NCBI GenBank assembly: GCA_031399025.1
Contig: JANNOJ010000052.1
Span: forward strand, 1-64,000
Length of the DNA: 64,000 nt
Direction of reading: 5' to 3'
Source: CBDBZL01 sp031399025
Lineage (GTDB): Bacteria > Pseudomonadota > Alphaproteobacteria > Sphingomonadales > Sphingomonadaceae
The position numbers and the translations under genes were made by a program. Below, in pieces: positions 34,780-44,655 of the stretch (position 1 is the stretch's first letter; the number at the start of each line of letters is the position of its first letter). The notes below the pieces were generated by a model. It was not told the origin of the DNA. It ran no database searches and saw only the letters and a list, made by a program, of their open reading frames with translations.

Positions 34780-35970
34780 TCATGGCAATTCCAAACGCGC
34801 GATGAAAAATCCGTCGGTGCCGTCGCGGTGCGGCGTGAGGCGCAGGCCCGCCCCGCGCTGGCGGCCCCAGCCGCCGCCTGGCGCCAGTTCCAGGGGTGCC
34901 GAACGCCAGCCCGGATGGCGTGCCAGGAAGCCATCGACCTGGCGCGGTCCTTCCTCGTCGAGCAGCGAGCAGGTGACATAGGTCAGGCTCCCTCCGCGCC
35001 TCGCCAGAGCCGCGGCCACGTCCAGCAACCGCGCCTGCAGCGCGGTCAACCGGGTGAGAGAGGCCTGAGTGAACCGCCAGCGCGCCTCCGGGTTGCGCCG
35101 CCAGGTGCCGGTGCCCGAGCACGGCGCATCGATCAGCACCCGGTCGGCGCGCCCCTGCCAGGCTTGCAGCTGCGCCTCCTCACGGCCCGGATCGAGCAGC
35201 AGCGTCGCGGCGATGCGGGCGCCCGCACGAGCAGCACGAGGTCCTAGACGGGTGAGCCGGCCGCGATCGGTGTCGGCGGCGACCAGCGTGCCCTCGTTGC
35301 GCATGGCCGCGGCCAGCGCCAGCGTCTTGCCGCCCGCGCCCGCGCACAGGTCGACGACCGTCTCGCCCGGCAGCGCGCCCACTGCCGCGCAGGCCAACTG
35401 GCTGCCACCGTCCTGCACCTCGATGAGGCCGTCGCGAAAGGCCGGCCATTGTTCCACCTGAGTGCCGGGGGCGAAGCGCAGGCCATGGGACGCGGCGAGC
35501 GGTTCGCCCGGCTCGGGCAGGACAAGTTCCTCCCGGCTGGTCTTGAGCGCGTTCACCCGCAGGTCGAGCGGGGCGCGACCGAGCAGAGCCGTGGCTTCCT
35601 CGTCGGCGATGTCCGAAGCTGCGAGGCGTTCGGTCAGCCAGCCAGGCGCGACGCCCCCCACGGCCACCGGTTCACCGGCCACAATCGGCGCCGGGCCGTA
35701 GGCCGAGCCGTCAAACCGCTCGGTCAGCGACGGGTCTTGCTGTACGAGGCGGAGCAACGCCGCGCGGCCGCTCGCCGGGTCGGGGCCGCAGGCGCGGACC
35801 GCGGCGTAGACCAGCTCGCGGATCGCTCGCCGGTCGCCCGAGCCCATGAAGCGGCGGGCGCGGAACCATTCGGCGAGGATCCGGTCGGCCGGGGGTCCCT
35901 CGCTACGGGCGGCGGCGATGAGCGCGTCGAGCACTTCGATGGCGGACTGGACGCGGGCAGCGGGCGTCAT
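34780..35970 (-). CDS. RsmB-type rRNA cytosine-C5 methyltransferase (NOL1/NOP2/Sun family)
   Basis: 396 aa. The N-terminal ~130 residues form the RNA-binding/NusB-like part. The catalytic domain has VVDLCAGAGGKTLALAAAM, LVAADTDRGRLTRL, the motif IV catalytic region RVLIDAPCSGTGTWRRNPEA and the motif VI Cys in LTYVTCSLLDEEG. It probably makes m5C in 16S rRNA (position 967 in E. coli RsmB), though the exact site is inferred. It lies downstream of guaB on the same strand. Confidence 0.9.
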   Translation of the reverse strand: MTPAARVQSAIEVLDALIAAARSEGPPADRILAEWFRARRFMGSGDRRAIRELVYAAVRACGPDPASGRAALLRLVQQDPSLTERFDGSAYGPAPIVAGEPVAVGGVAPGWLTERLAASDIADEEATALLGRAPLDLRVNALKTSREELVLPEPGEPLAASHGLRFAPGTQVEQWPAFRDGLIEVQDGGSQLACAAVGALPGETVVDLCAGAGGKTLALAAAMRNEGTLVAADTDRGRLTRLGPRAARAGARIAATLLLDPGREEAQLQAWQGRADRVLIDAPCSGTGTWRRNPEARWRFTQASLTRLTALQARLLDVAAALARRGGSLTYVTCSLLDEEGPRQVDGFLARHPGWRSAPLELAPGGGWGRQRGAGLRLTPHRDGTDGFFIARLELP

Positions 35971-36007
35971 GCTCGCCGGCGCAGTTCAGCCGATCGCCGC
36001 CCGGCGG

Positions 36008-37468
<1,461 letters not shown>

Positions 37469-37593
37469 GGCTGCCACTGCAATCCTCGCACGCGGAGTCG
37501 TGGCGGCCCGTGTAACGAGGCGGGAGGGCAGGTGCTAGGGGCGCCCCAGGCCCAAGCGGGGCCCGCCCGCGGCATCCCCAGGGCCGCCGGCAC

Positions 37594-37625
37594 GAAAAAG
37601 CCCTGCCGGACGCGCCGGCAGGGCT
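37594..37625 (-). terminator. Rho-independent terminator for the stress-protein-like gene
   Basis: An 11-bp perfect stem (AGCCCTGCCGG 37599-37609 with CCGGCAGGGCT 37615-37625) has loop ACGCG. On the minus strand it is followed directly by a TTTTTC run (37599-37594). It lies 25 bases downstream of the stop of the gene at 37650-38207 and before guaB. Confidence 0.9.
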
Positions 37626-37649
37626 GTTCGTTGCGGCGCTCGAGGATGG

Positions 37650-38207
37650 TCAGATCACCGAAGCATCTTCAGTGCGCACCGACCCGCCGGCGCGGGGCTG
37701 CAAGGTGTTGTGGCCGCCGTAGCGGTACAGGATCTGCTGCGCGGTGTTGTCGTCGATCGAGGCGGTGTCGTTGACCGAGACGAACACGCCCCCGCCCTTG
37801 ATCTGCTCGCCGTAATATTCGACGTCATCGCCGGCCACGCCATGCTTCTTGAGCGATTCGTTCAAAGTGCCCATGGCCGCGCCGGCAAGCGCGCCGATGA
37901 CACCGGCTTCCGGAGCGGCGGAGGCTGCGATCGCCCCGGCTGCCGCCAACGGGCCGACCCCCGGGATCGCCAGCGCGGCAATACCCAGGCCGGCACCTAG
38001 CGCCCCGCCACCCAGGACGCCACGGAGCAGATTGCGGTGATCGTCATCGGTAACCTCGCCGTCGCCGCTGGTAGTCGTGGTCTTGTTCCCGTGGCGGGCG
38101 ATGACGGACAGCGAACTGTCGGAAACGCCGGCTTCGCGCAGCGCGGCAACCGCCTGCTGGGCTTCATTCTGGCTGTCGAAAACCGCCGAAGCGCGCAAGT
38201 TTGCCAT
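37650..38207 (-). CDS. General-stress-protein-like (17M domain) glycine-rich protein
   Basis: 185 aa. The N-terminus ASAVFDSQNEAQQAVAALRE then AGVSDSSLSVIARH is the alpha-beta fold of the 'general stress protein 17M-like/low temperature-induced' domain. A Gly/Ala-rich amphipathic segment (LGGGALGAGLGIAALAIPGV) and a second alpha-beta stretch (VEYYGEQIKGGGVFVSVND) follow. Such proteins are stress-induced and of unknown mechanism. Monocistronic: a strong terminator follows. Confidence 0.78.
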   Translation of the reverse strand: MANLRASAVFDSQNEAQQAVAALREAGVSDSSLSVIARHGNKTTTTSGDGEVTDDDHRNLLRGVLGGGALGAGLGIAALAIPGVGPLAAAGAIAASAAPEAGVIGALAGAAMGTLNESLKKHGVAGDDVEYYGEQIKGGGVFVSVNDTASIDDNTAQQILYRYGGHNTLQPRAGGSVRTEDASVI

Positions 38208-38350
38208 GTCATTTCTCCATTTGGGTTGCGATGCCTAGACAACGTCGCTGCTCGCGATCGTTCCAGCCAGGTCATTGATTTTTCGTCAGGATCAATGAGT
38301 CCATCCGACCAAAAGACCGCCCCGGATGAGCCGTTCCAGAGCGGCCGGCG

Positions 38351-39106
38351 CTATTGCGCGGTCCAGCCCCCGTCGAGCGCGTAATTGGCGCCGTTGATGT
38401 TCTGCGCCTCCTCCCGGCACAGGAACAATGCGAGCGCGGCCACCTCGGCCGGCTGGACGAACTTCTTGGTCGGCTGCTGGGCGAGCAGCACCTTATCGAT
38501 GACATCCTCCCGGCTCATGCCCCGCGCGGCCATGGTGTCGGGGATCTGGTTCTCCACCAGCGGCGTCCAGACATAGCCGGGGCTGATACAATTCGCGGTG
38601 ATGCCGTGCGTCGCCACCTCGAGCGCGATCACCTTGGTAAGGCCGGCAAGGCCGTGCTTGGCGGCCACGTAGGCGGCCTTGAACGGACTGGCGGCGAGCG
38701 AATGGGCGCTGGCGGTGGCGATGATCCGCCCCCAGCCCTGCCGCTTCATGTGCGGCACCGCGAGGCGGGCGGTGTGGAACGCGGCGGACAGATTGAGCGC
38801 GATGATCGCGTCCCACTTGGCGGGCGCGAACTCCTCGATCGGCGCGACGTGCTGCATGCCGGCATTGTTGACCAGGATGTCGATCGCCCCAGCCTTGGCC
38901 ATCAGCGCCTCGACTCCGGCGGCGCTGGTCAGGTCCGCGTTGACGTATTCGGCCCCCAGTTCGTGCTGCAGCCCGGCGATCTCGTCCGCATCGCCGAAGC
39001 CGTTGAGGACGATGGTGGCCCCCTCGGCCGCCAGCGACCGGGCGATGGCCAGGCCGATACCCGAGGTGGAACCGGTGACCAGCGCGCGCCTGCCTTGAAG
39101 GAACAT
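38351..39106 (-). CDS. bdhA: 3-hydroxybutyrate dehydrogenase-type SDR
   Basis: 251 aa. Cofactor motif ALVTGSTSGIGLAIARSLAA, NNAGMQHVAPIEEF, active-site Ser in IIATASAHSLAASPFKAAYV, Y-x-x-x-K (YVAAKHGLAGLTK) and NCISPGYVWTPLVENQIPD. The H-V-A-P-I-E-E-F and G-Y-V-x-T-P-L-V signatures are those of D-beta-hydroxybutyrate dehydrogenase, which interconverts 3-hydroxybutyrate and acetoacetate in PHB turnover. ATG 39106 chosen. Stand-alone on the minus strand. Confidence 0.88.
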   Translation of the reverse strand: MFLQGRRALVTGSTSGIGLAIARSLAAEGATIVLNGFGDADEIAGLQHELGAEYVNADLTSAAGVEALMAKAGAIDILVNNAGMQHVAPIEEFAPAKWDAIIALNLSAAFHTARLAVPHMKRQGWGRIIATASAHSLAASPFKAAYVAAKHGLAGLTKVIALEVATHGITANCISPGYVWTPLVENQIPDTMAARGMSREDVIDKVLLAQQPTKKFVQPAEVAALALFLCREEAQNINGANYALDGGWTAQ

Positions 39107-39223
39107 ACTCGACTCCGTGCGATTGCCTGTGTCAGGTGGCGGGAGCGACCGGCGCTGTCCAGTCGCGGCCAACCATGGCCAGCCGACCCGAGGCGAGTTC
39201 CCGCGCAATCGAAGGCGATATCC

Positions 39224-40096
39224 ATGCGGCTCAATCCGTTCAATCCAGGCAGCATCAACGTCCGCAACCTGGGTGGTGGCGGCGGTGGCGGCCTGGGCAG
39301 TGGCGGCAGACTGGGCTGCGGCGGCATCGTGGTCGTGCTCATCGGCGCGCTGGTGTTCGGCATCGACCCCGGCCAGATGCTGGGCACGATGGAGCAGGTG
39401 GGGGGCGGCGGCGCGCCGGCTACGCAATCGGCGCCCGTGTCGGAAAACGCCGCCGAGGACTGTGCCGCCTACGAATACGGCACCGAAAGCTGCAACGCGC
39501 TCGCCTCGCTCGACCAGACCTGGCAGCCGATCTTCGCGGCTGCCGGCGCCCCGTTTCAACAACCAACGCTCAACTTCTTCGCCGGCTCGGTGAATTCCGG
39601 CTGCGGCGCGGCGGAGGCGGCGATGGGACCGTTCTACTGCCCGGCCGACCAGGGCATCTATATCGACACCAGCTTCTATTCGCAGATGGCGGGCCAGATG
39701 GGGGCCGGCGGCGATTTCGCGCGCTACTATGTCATTGCCCACGAATACGGCCATCACATCCAGGCGCTGACCGGCGTGGCCGACCAGATCCGCAGCGCCC
39801 AGAGCCAGAACCCGGGCCAGGCCAACCAGCTGCAGGTGCTGATGGAACTGCAGGCCGATTGCTATGCGGGCGTGTGGGCCGGCCGCAACCGCAACCTCAT
39901 CGAACCCGGTGATTTCGAGGAAGGCATGAATGCGGCGAGCGCCATCGGCGATGACACGCTGATGCGGCAATCGGGCCAGCAGGTGAGCCCCGAGAGCTTC
40001 ACCCATGGTTCAAGCGAGCAGCGTATGCAGGCGCTCAGGCTGGGGATGGAGACCGGTGACGATACGCAGTGTGACCGCATTGTCGAACGGCGCTAG
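39224..40096 (+). CDS. YpfJ-family neutral zinc metallopeptidase
   Basis: 290 aa. A glycine-rich N-terminus (VRNLGGGGGGGLGSGGR) precedes one membrane segment (CGGIVVVLIGALVFGI). The catalytic domain has the zincin motif HEYGHH near residue 173 and a downstream ELQADCYAGVWA metal ligand, both diagnostic of YpfJ. Four cysteines in the periplasmic domain probably form disulfides. Substrate unknown. Its 3' end overlaps the following gene by about 40 bases. Confidence 0.9.
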   Translation: MRLNPFNPGSINVRNLGGGGGGGLGSGGRLGCGGIVVVLIGALVFGIDPGQMLGTMEQVGGGGAPATQSAPVSENAAEDCAAYEYGTESCNALASLDQTWQPIFAAAGAPFQQPTLNFFAGSVNSGCGAAEAAMGPFYCPADQGIYIDTSFYSQMAGQMGAGGDFARYYVIAHEYGHHIQALTGVADQIRSAQSQNPGQANQLQVLMELQADCYAGVWAGRNRNLIEPGDFEEGMNAASAIGDDTLMRQSGQQVSPESFTHGSSEQRMQALRLGMETGDDTQCDRIVERR

Positions 40097-40664
40097 GCGG
40101 CTCAGGCAAGCGGCGGTGTTAGCCGCCAGCCTCGGCGCGGCCGTGTTGGCCGGCGCGCCGGCCAGGGCACAGGACGACGTCACGCAGGATGAAGTCTCGG
40201 CGGGCGATGTCATGCTGACCCCGCTCAACGATCTCAATCTCAGCAAGGACCCGATCCCGCCCGTGCTCATCCGCGCGCACCGAGCGATCTACGACGATGT
40301 CGGCCTCACCACCTGCACCCATGTGCTGCAGGAGATCGGCAACCTCGACGCGGTGCTGGGCGAGGACTTCGATACCGCTCAGCGCGAACGGCCGGGCGCC
40401 TCGCCCGGCAAGTTGGCGCAGGACATGCTCGCCGGCTTCATCCCGTTACGCGGCGTGATCCGCCACTTCTCGGGCGCCGACCGGCACGCCTGGGAGTTCA
40501 AGGAAGCGATCACCGCCGGGTTGGCGCGGCGGGCGTTCCTCAAGGGGTTGGGCCTGGGAATGGGCTGCGCCTACCCAGCTCGGCCCGCCCCACCGGACCT
40601 GCTCGTGCGCCCGCTCCCTGTCGTATCGCAGGGCGACGGCGTGCCCGCAGAGCCGTCGGGCTAA
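40056..40664 (+). CDS. Secreted protein of unknown function
   Basis: About 202 aa from GTG 40056 (GTG 40071 possible). A basic N-terminus and signal peptide (RLRQAAVLAASLGAAVLAGA then PARAQ) precede a soluble domain including DVMLTPLNDLNLSKDPIPPV, YDDVGLTTCTHVLQEIGNLD and RHFSGADRHAWEFKEAITAG. The DLNLSKDPIPP segment recalls small conserved periplasmic proteins of sphingomonads, but I cannot name the family. Probably co-transcribed with the YpfJ-like gene it overlaps. Confidence 0.72.
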   Translation: MTIRSVTALSNGARRLRQAAVLAASLGAAVLAGAPARAQDDVTQDEVSAGDVMLTPLNDLNLSKDPIPPVLIRAHRAIYDDVGLTTCTHVLQEIGNLDAVLGEDFDTAQRERPGASPGKLAQDMLAGFIPLRGVIRHFSGADRHAWEFKEAITAGLARRAFLKGLGLGMGCAYPARPAPPDLLVRPLPVVSQGDGVPAEPSG

Positions 40665-40669
40665 GCGGC

Positions 40670-42385
40670 TTACACCGTCTGCGAGGCGGCGCTAGCGCAG
40701 GCTTCGCCCGCCATCGCCTGGGCGTTTGCGTATGCCGGGTGCCCGGGCGGCGCTGCAGTCGCCGGGCTCACGGCGAACACGGCGGCAAGCCTCGCCACCG
40801 GCCTGATCGCCTCGTAGCGCATCGTCACCGAGATGCGGCCGGCCATCCGCTCGATCTCCCGGTCCAGCTGCCGCAGAACCTCCTCGCGCTGCTCGCGCGG
40901 CATTTCGGTTTCGCGCGCGATGGCCCGGCGTGCTTCCCGCATACCAGCCACCGCGCGCGCGCTGATCGCCTCGCTGCAGATCATGATGGTGCGCCGGCCG
41001 TCGCCAAGGTCGCGTTCGACCACCGGTTCATCGCCGTCGCAGCGCGCCGGCGTGGTCACCTGCGGCATTTCCCGCAACGCAACCTCCATATGCGCCAACG
41101 CCTCCCTGCTGGCCTGGGCTGCCTCCTCCAAGGCGCGGTCGCGCTCGGCGAAGGCTTCCTCCATCGCTTCGACCGCCTCTTCATGCGCTTCCAGCTGCGC
41201 TTCGAACCGTTCCGCAAAGCCCTCCTCTTGCTCCAGCAGCGCGAACATGCGTTCGCGTTGGGCCTCCTCGGGCAAGTGGCCTTCGCCGCGCAGAATCAGC
41301 CCGTCCGCGCTGCGCTGCCGCACGCTATCCTGGGGCGCATCAGGATCGATCGCCTCGATCGGCAGCGGCGGAGTGGGCGCATGCCGGGCTGGCGGCTGGC
41401 GCGGAGACTCGCGCGCCGGCTCGGCGGCCACGGGCTCGGGCGGCGCGGCGTAGCTGATCGAGGCGGTCAGCGGCAGGCCTAGGGCGAGGGTCCCGATCGC
41501 CAGCAGGCCGTACCGGCGGCGGCGGGCGGGAATCTCGGACATGGCCAGGCTCCGCAAGCGGTGAATGATCGATTTCTCCCCCCGCACCGGGCAGGCCATG
41601 GGCGCCGCCAGCGCCGCACGATTATCACTCGCCGCGAAACCGGCGATGACCGAGGCGTAGAGCGCCCGGTCGGTCCGCCCGCGGCCGGCGACCACACGCG
41701 CATCGCAAGCCGCCTCCTGGTCGCGCCGCATCGCCCGCCAGCCGGCCCAGGCGAGCGGGTTGAACCAGTGCAGCGCCAACAGCGGCTGCGCGGCGATATT
41801 GGCGACCAGATCGCCTCCGCGATGGTGCGCCAATTCGTGGGCGATCGCCAGATCGCGCGCTTCCCGATCGGGGTGCGCCATGAACCGCGGCGGGAGCGCC
41901 ACCACCTGGTCGAACACGCCGAAGGCCAGCGGCGAGGCGACAGCGGGCGTTTCAACCAGTCGCACACGGCCGGTCTCTCCCACCGGCCGCGCCTCGGCGA
42001 GCAGCGCCCGGCGCATCCCGATATAGCTGCGGGTACGCCAGAACAGGAAGATCGCCGCCCCGCCCAGCCATAGCGGCACCAGCAAAGCGAGCGGGGCCAG
42101 CCCCCCCGGCGGCGCGGCGGCCGGCGCGATGTCGGTGACGAGCACCAGCAGCGGTTCGCCTCCGGGATGCCCCGCGGCGGCGAGCGGTTCGGGCGAAGGA
42201 GCCATCCAGGCCGGCAACACCAGCGGCGGCATGACCATACGCAGCAGCGGCAGCGCCCACAGCGCGTAGGCGACCTGCGGCCCGAACTGGCGCGTGACCG
42301 GCCGGCGCACCAGCAGCACCGCGGCGTTCAGCAGGCCGGTGACGACGAAGGTGTCGATCAGCCAGTCGGCGATGAGGGCGGTCAC
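40670..42385 (-). CDS. BlaR1/MecR1-type M56 membrane metallopeptidase with coiled-coil C-terminus
   Basis: 571 aa. It has N-terminal helices (FVVTGLLNAAVLLV; YALWALPLLRMVMPPLVLPA; LALLVPLWLGGAAIFLF), the cytosolic zincin motif AIAHELAHHRGGDLVAN (H-E-L-x-H, residues 183-187) and a helix near residue 300 (YGLLAIGTLALGLPLTASIS). In place of the penicillin-binding sensor of true BlaR1 there is a charged coiled coil (FEAQLEAHEEAVEAMEEAFA; REQREEVLRQLDREIERMAG). It is expected to cleave its partner repressor upon an unknown envelope signal. Its start overlaps the repressor stop by four bases. Confidence 0.87.
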   Translation of the reverse strand: MTALIADWLIDTFVVTGLLNAAVLLVRRPVTRQFGPQVAYALWALPLLRMVMPPLVLPAWMAPSPEPLAAAGHPGGEPLLVLVTDIAPAAAPPGGLAPLALLVPLWLGGAAIFLFWRTRSYIGMRRALLAEARPVGETGRVRLVETPAVASPLAFGVFDQVVALPPRFMAHPDREARDLAIAHELAHHRGGDLVANIAAQPLLALHWFNPLAWAGWRAMRRDQEAACDARVVAGRGRTDRALYASVIAGFAASDNRAALAAPMACPVRGEKSIIHRLRSLAMSEIPARRRRYGLLAIGTLALGLPLTASISYAAPPEPVAAEPARESPRQPPARHAPTPPLPIEAIDPDAPQDSVRQRSADGLILRGEGHLPEEAQRERMFALLEQEEGFAERFEAQLEAHEEAVEAMEEAFAERDRALEEAAQASREALAHMEVALREMPQVTTPARCDGDEPVVERDLGDGRRTIMICSEAISARAVAGMREARRAIARETEMPREQREEVLRQLDREIERMAGRISVTMRYEAIRPVARLAAVFAVSPATAAPPGHPAYANAQAMAGEACASAASQTV

Positions 42386-42774
42386 TTGCGCAACTCCTGC
42401 AACAAGCGTTCGATCTCGGCCAGGTCCTCATCGGTGAGCGCCTCGGTCTCGGCCAGGTGCGCGAACAGCGGCGCCGCCCGGCCCCCGAACAGGCGATCGA
42501 CCAGCCGGCGCGATTCGCCGCCCACATAGGCGCTCCGTTCGAACCGGGGCGAATAGAGGAACCGGCGGCCATCGGGCTGGGTCGCCACCGCGTTCTTGGC
42601 CACCAGGCGGGCGAGCAGCGTCTTCACCGTGGGCATCGACCAGCCGCGCTGTTCGCACACCGTCTCGCACACCTCGGCGGCGCTTTGCGGAGCGCGCTGC
42701 CACAGCGCCTCCATCACCGCGTGTTCGGCCTCGCTGATCCGCTCCCCTGGATCGCTGGTTGGATTCGCGCTCAC
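42382..42774 (-). CDS. blaI: BlaI/MecI/CopY-family transcriptional repressor
   Basis: 130-aa winged-helix repressor. DNA-binding domain: ISEAEHAVMEALWQRAPQSA then TVKTLLARLVAKNAVATQPD and GRRFLYSP. The C-terminal dimerisation helix region (FGGRAAPLFAHLAETEALTD) is typical of BlaI. It is coupled to the downstream M56 peptidase by a four-base overlap. It should bind the palindrome at 42812-42827 just upstream and so regulate itself. Confidence 0.93.
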   Translation of the reverse strand: MSANPTSDPGERISEAEHAVMEALWQRAPQSAAEVCETVCEQRGWSMPTVKTLLARLVAKNAVATQPDGRRFLYSPRFERSAYVGGESRRLVDRLFGGRAAPLFAHLAETEALTDEDLAEIERLLQELRK

Positions 42775-42811
42775 GCCGCCTCCCGCACCCGAATATGTGT
42801 CCCGGCACCAT

Positions 42812-42827
42812 GACTACATCTGTAGTC
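42812..42827. promoter_or_regulatory. BlaI-type operator (TACA-n2-TGTA palindrome)
   Basis: GACTACA (42812-42818), TC, TGTAGTC (42821-42827) is a perfect 7-bp dyad with the TACA..TGTA core known for BlaI/MecI/CopY repressors. It lies 38 bases upstream of the blaI start and about 100 bases upstream of the divergent cyclophilin start, so it can control one or both promoters. Confidence 0.85.
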
Positions 42828-42930
42828 TGAACCCCCGTTGAACGACCGCGAAACCGGCAGGCGCCCACGGCGCGCGAAGCTGCTCATGCCCCTGTTTACC
42901 CCTCCCGAGCGCTGGGGCAGGGTCCGCTCC

Positions 42931-43560
42931 ATGCTCACGCGATTCGCCCTCGCCGCCGCAATGTCCTTGACCTTGCCGGCTGCCGCCCTTGCCCAGGACG
43001 TACCTGCCCCGCCCGGGCCCGCCACCACCGAGATCGTGCTGGTGACCGCGATGGGCGAGATCCGCGTGGCGCTGGAGACCGAGCGGGCGCCCATCACCGC
43101 GGCCAATTTCCTGCGCTATGTCGAGGAAGGGCGGCTCGACGGCACGGTGTTCTACCGCGCCATGCACCTCGACTGGGGCGAACAGCCAAACGGGCTGGTG
43201 CAAGGCGGCACCCAGTTCGATCCCGGGCGAATCCTGCCGCCCATCGCCCACGAGCCGACCAGCGCCACGGGCCTCAGCCACACTCGCGGCGCGTTGTCCA
43301 TGGCGCGCAACGAGCCCGGCACCGCGACCGGCGATTTCTCGATCATGGTGCAGGACCAGCCCGGCCTCGACGCCGATCCCGACAACGAGGACCCGGCGCT
43401 GCGTAATGGCTATGCCGTGTTCGGCCGCGTCACGCAGGGGATGGAGGTGGTGGAGGCGATCCACGCCGCCCCGCGCGACCCGAACAAGGGCGAAGGCTGG
43501 ATGAAGGGCCAGATGCTGGCCGTTCCGGTCGAGATCGTCGCGGCGCGGCGGATCGACTAG
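42931..43560 (+). CDS. Periplasmic cyclophilin-type peptidyl-prolyl isomerase
   Basis: 209 aa from ATG 42931 (frame open to 42838). A signal peptide (RFALAAAMSLTLPAAALAQ) precedes a cyclophilin domain: GEIRVALETERAPITAANFL, VQGGTQFDPGRILPPIAHEP, RGALSMARNEPGTATGDFSI and NGYAVFGRVTQGMEVVEAIH. It catalyses proline isomerisation during envelope protein folding. It is divergent from blaI with the operator in the gap, which suggests BlaI control. Its stop overlaps the convergent C13 peptidase stop (CTAG, 43557-43560). Confidence 0.92.
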   Translation: MLTRFALAAAMSLTLPAAALAQDVPAPPGPATTEIVLVTAMGEIRVALETERAPITAANFLRYVEEGRLDGTVFYRAMHLDWGEQPNGLVQGGTQFDPGRILPPIAHEPTSATGLSHTRGALSMARNEPGTATGDFSIMVQDQPGLDADPDNEDPALRNGYAVFGRVTQGMEVVEAIHAAPRDPNKGEGWMKGQMLAVPVEIVAARRID

Positions 43561-44564
43561 CGGCCGGGCCGACCGCCGAAGCCGGTGATTGCCGGGACGC
43601 CGACGGGCGCGCTCGCCGCGCGCGGCAGGTCGGCCTCGAGCGCGGGCAGCCAACGCACCACGCCTTCGCCGATGACCGCCTGCGGCTGCGAGGGCTCGAG
43701 CGACAGGCTCCTCTCCCACCCGGCGATCGCGGCGCGCGCCTCGTCCACCGCCTGCGCCAGCTCCTGCGGCTTGCGCAGGGCGTTGTTGACCAGCGCGTCG
43801 CCGAAGAAGGTCCAGTCGTTATCCGCCCGGCAGCCGAACGAGGTCCGCCCCGCCGCAGCAGCGGTCACGAGCGCGGTGTCGGGCCCGGCGAGGTAGGGCA
43901 CGAAGACGCCCGAAAAGCAGGCGCTCAGCAGCACGATCCGCCGCTGAATGCGCAGTTCGCCCAGCACCGCCCGCAGCCGCAGCGGCGTGACGAGGCCATA
44001 GCCGCTATCGCCGTAATGATAGGCCAGCCCCTCGGGCGAGCCGTGGCTGGTGGTATACAGCACCAGGACGTCCTCGGCCGGGTCCATCAGCTCGGCAACG
44101 CGGGCAAGCGCGAGAATGAGCGAGGTGGGCGAGCCGCGCGGCAAAGCGGCGCCGCGGCCATCGGCCGCGGCCAGCGTAACCGTACGCCCTTCAGCCCCGT
44201 AGCGGCGGGCGAGCACCCGCCCCGCCTCGCGCGCTTCGCGGCCGAACACCGGATCGCTGTCGAGCGCGATGGCGACGACATAGGCGTCCACCGTGCCCGC
44301 CCGCTGCGGCGCGAGCGCTCCCAGCGCGGCATCGAGCGCGCGCCGCTCGGCGAGCAACTCGCGGGCCGAACCGCCGCGGTTGAGCTCCGCCCCGATCGCC
44401 AGGCTGGCGCTGATCATGGCCGGCGTGTCCCCGCTGCCCAATTGCGGCCAGGGTAGGACGTGCGGCGGCGGCATGCGCGCGCGCGAGGCCGTCGACTGGG
44501 ACGCTGCCGTGGTACCGAGCGCCAGGACCAGCGCCGCCAGCATCCCACTCACCCTACGGCGCAT
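43557..44564 (-). CDS. Secreted C13-family (legumain/GPI8-like) cysteine peptidase
   Basis: 335 aa. A signal peptide (MLAALVLALGTTAASQ) precedes a caspase-like fold with catalytic His174 in LVLYTTSHGSPEGLAYHY and Cys216 in RRIVLLSACFSGVFVPYLAG, the S-H-G and S-A-C-F-S-G motifs of bacterial peptidase C13. A further FGCRADNDWTFFGDALVNNA follows. Located downstream of sdhA on the same strand but about 90 bases away, so co-transcription is uncertain. Substrate unknown. Confidence 0.85.
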   Translation of the reverse strand: MRRRVSGMLAALVLALGTTAASQSTASRARMPPPHVLPWPQLGSGDTPAMISASLAIGAELNRGGSARELLAERRALDAALGALAPQRAGTVDAYVVAIALDSDPVFGREAREAGRVLARRYGAEGRTVTLAAADGRGAALPRGSPTSLILALARVAELMDPAEDVLVLYTTSHGSPEGLAYHYGDSGYGLVTPLRLRAVLGELRIQRRIVLLSACFSGVFVPYLAGPDTALVTAAAAGRTSFGCRADNDWTFFGDALVNNALRKPQELAQAVDEARAAIAGWERSLSLEPSQPQAVIGEGVVRWLPALEADLPRAASAPVGVPAITGFGGRPGR

Positions 44565-44655
44565 CTGCTTGCCCCCATACCCGCCAGCGCCAAGTAACGC
44601 GCCAAGTGGGTCAGGATAGCGCCCGCGGCGGATGCGAGAAGGCCCCTGAATGGCT

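Noticed and set aside
38351..40006. Long minus-strand N-terminal extension of the 3-hydroxybutyrate dehydrogenase gene
   Set aside because: The SDR begins at MFLQGRRALV (39106); the upstream 300 codons are the shadow of the YpfJ peptidase gene.
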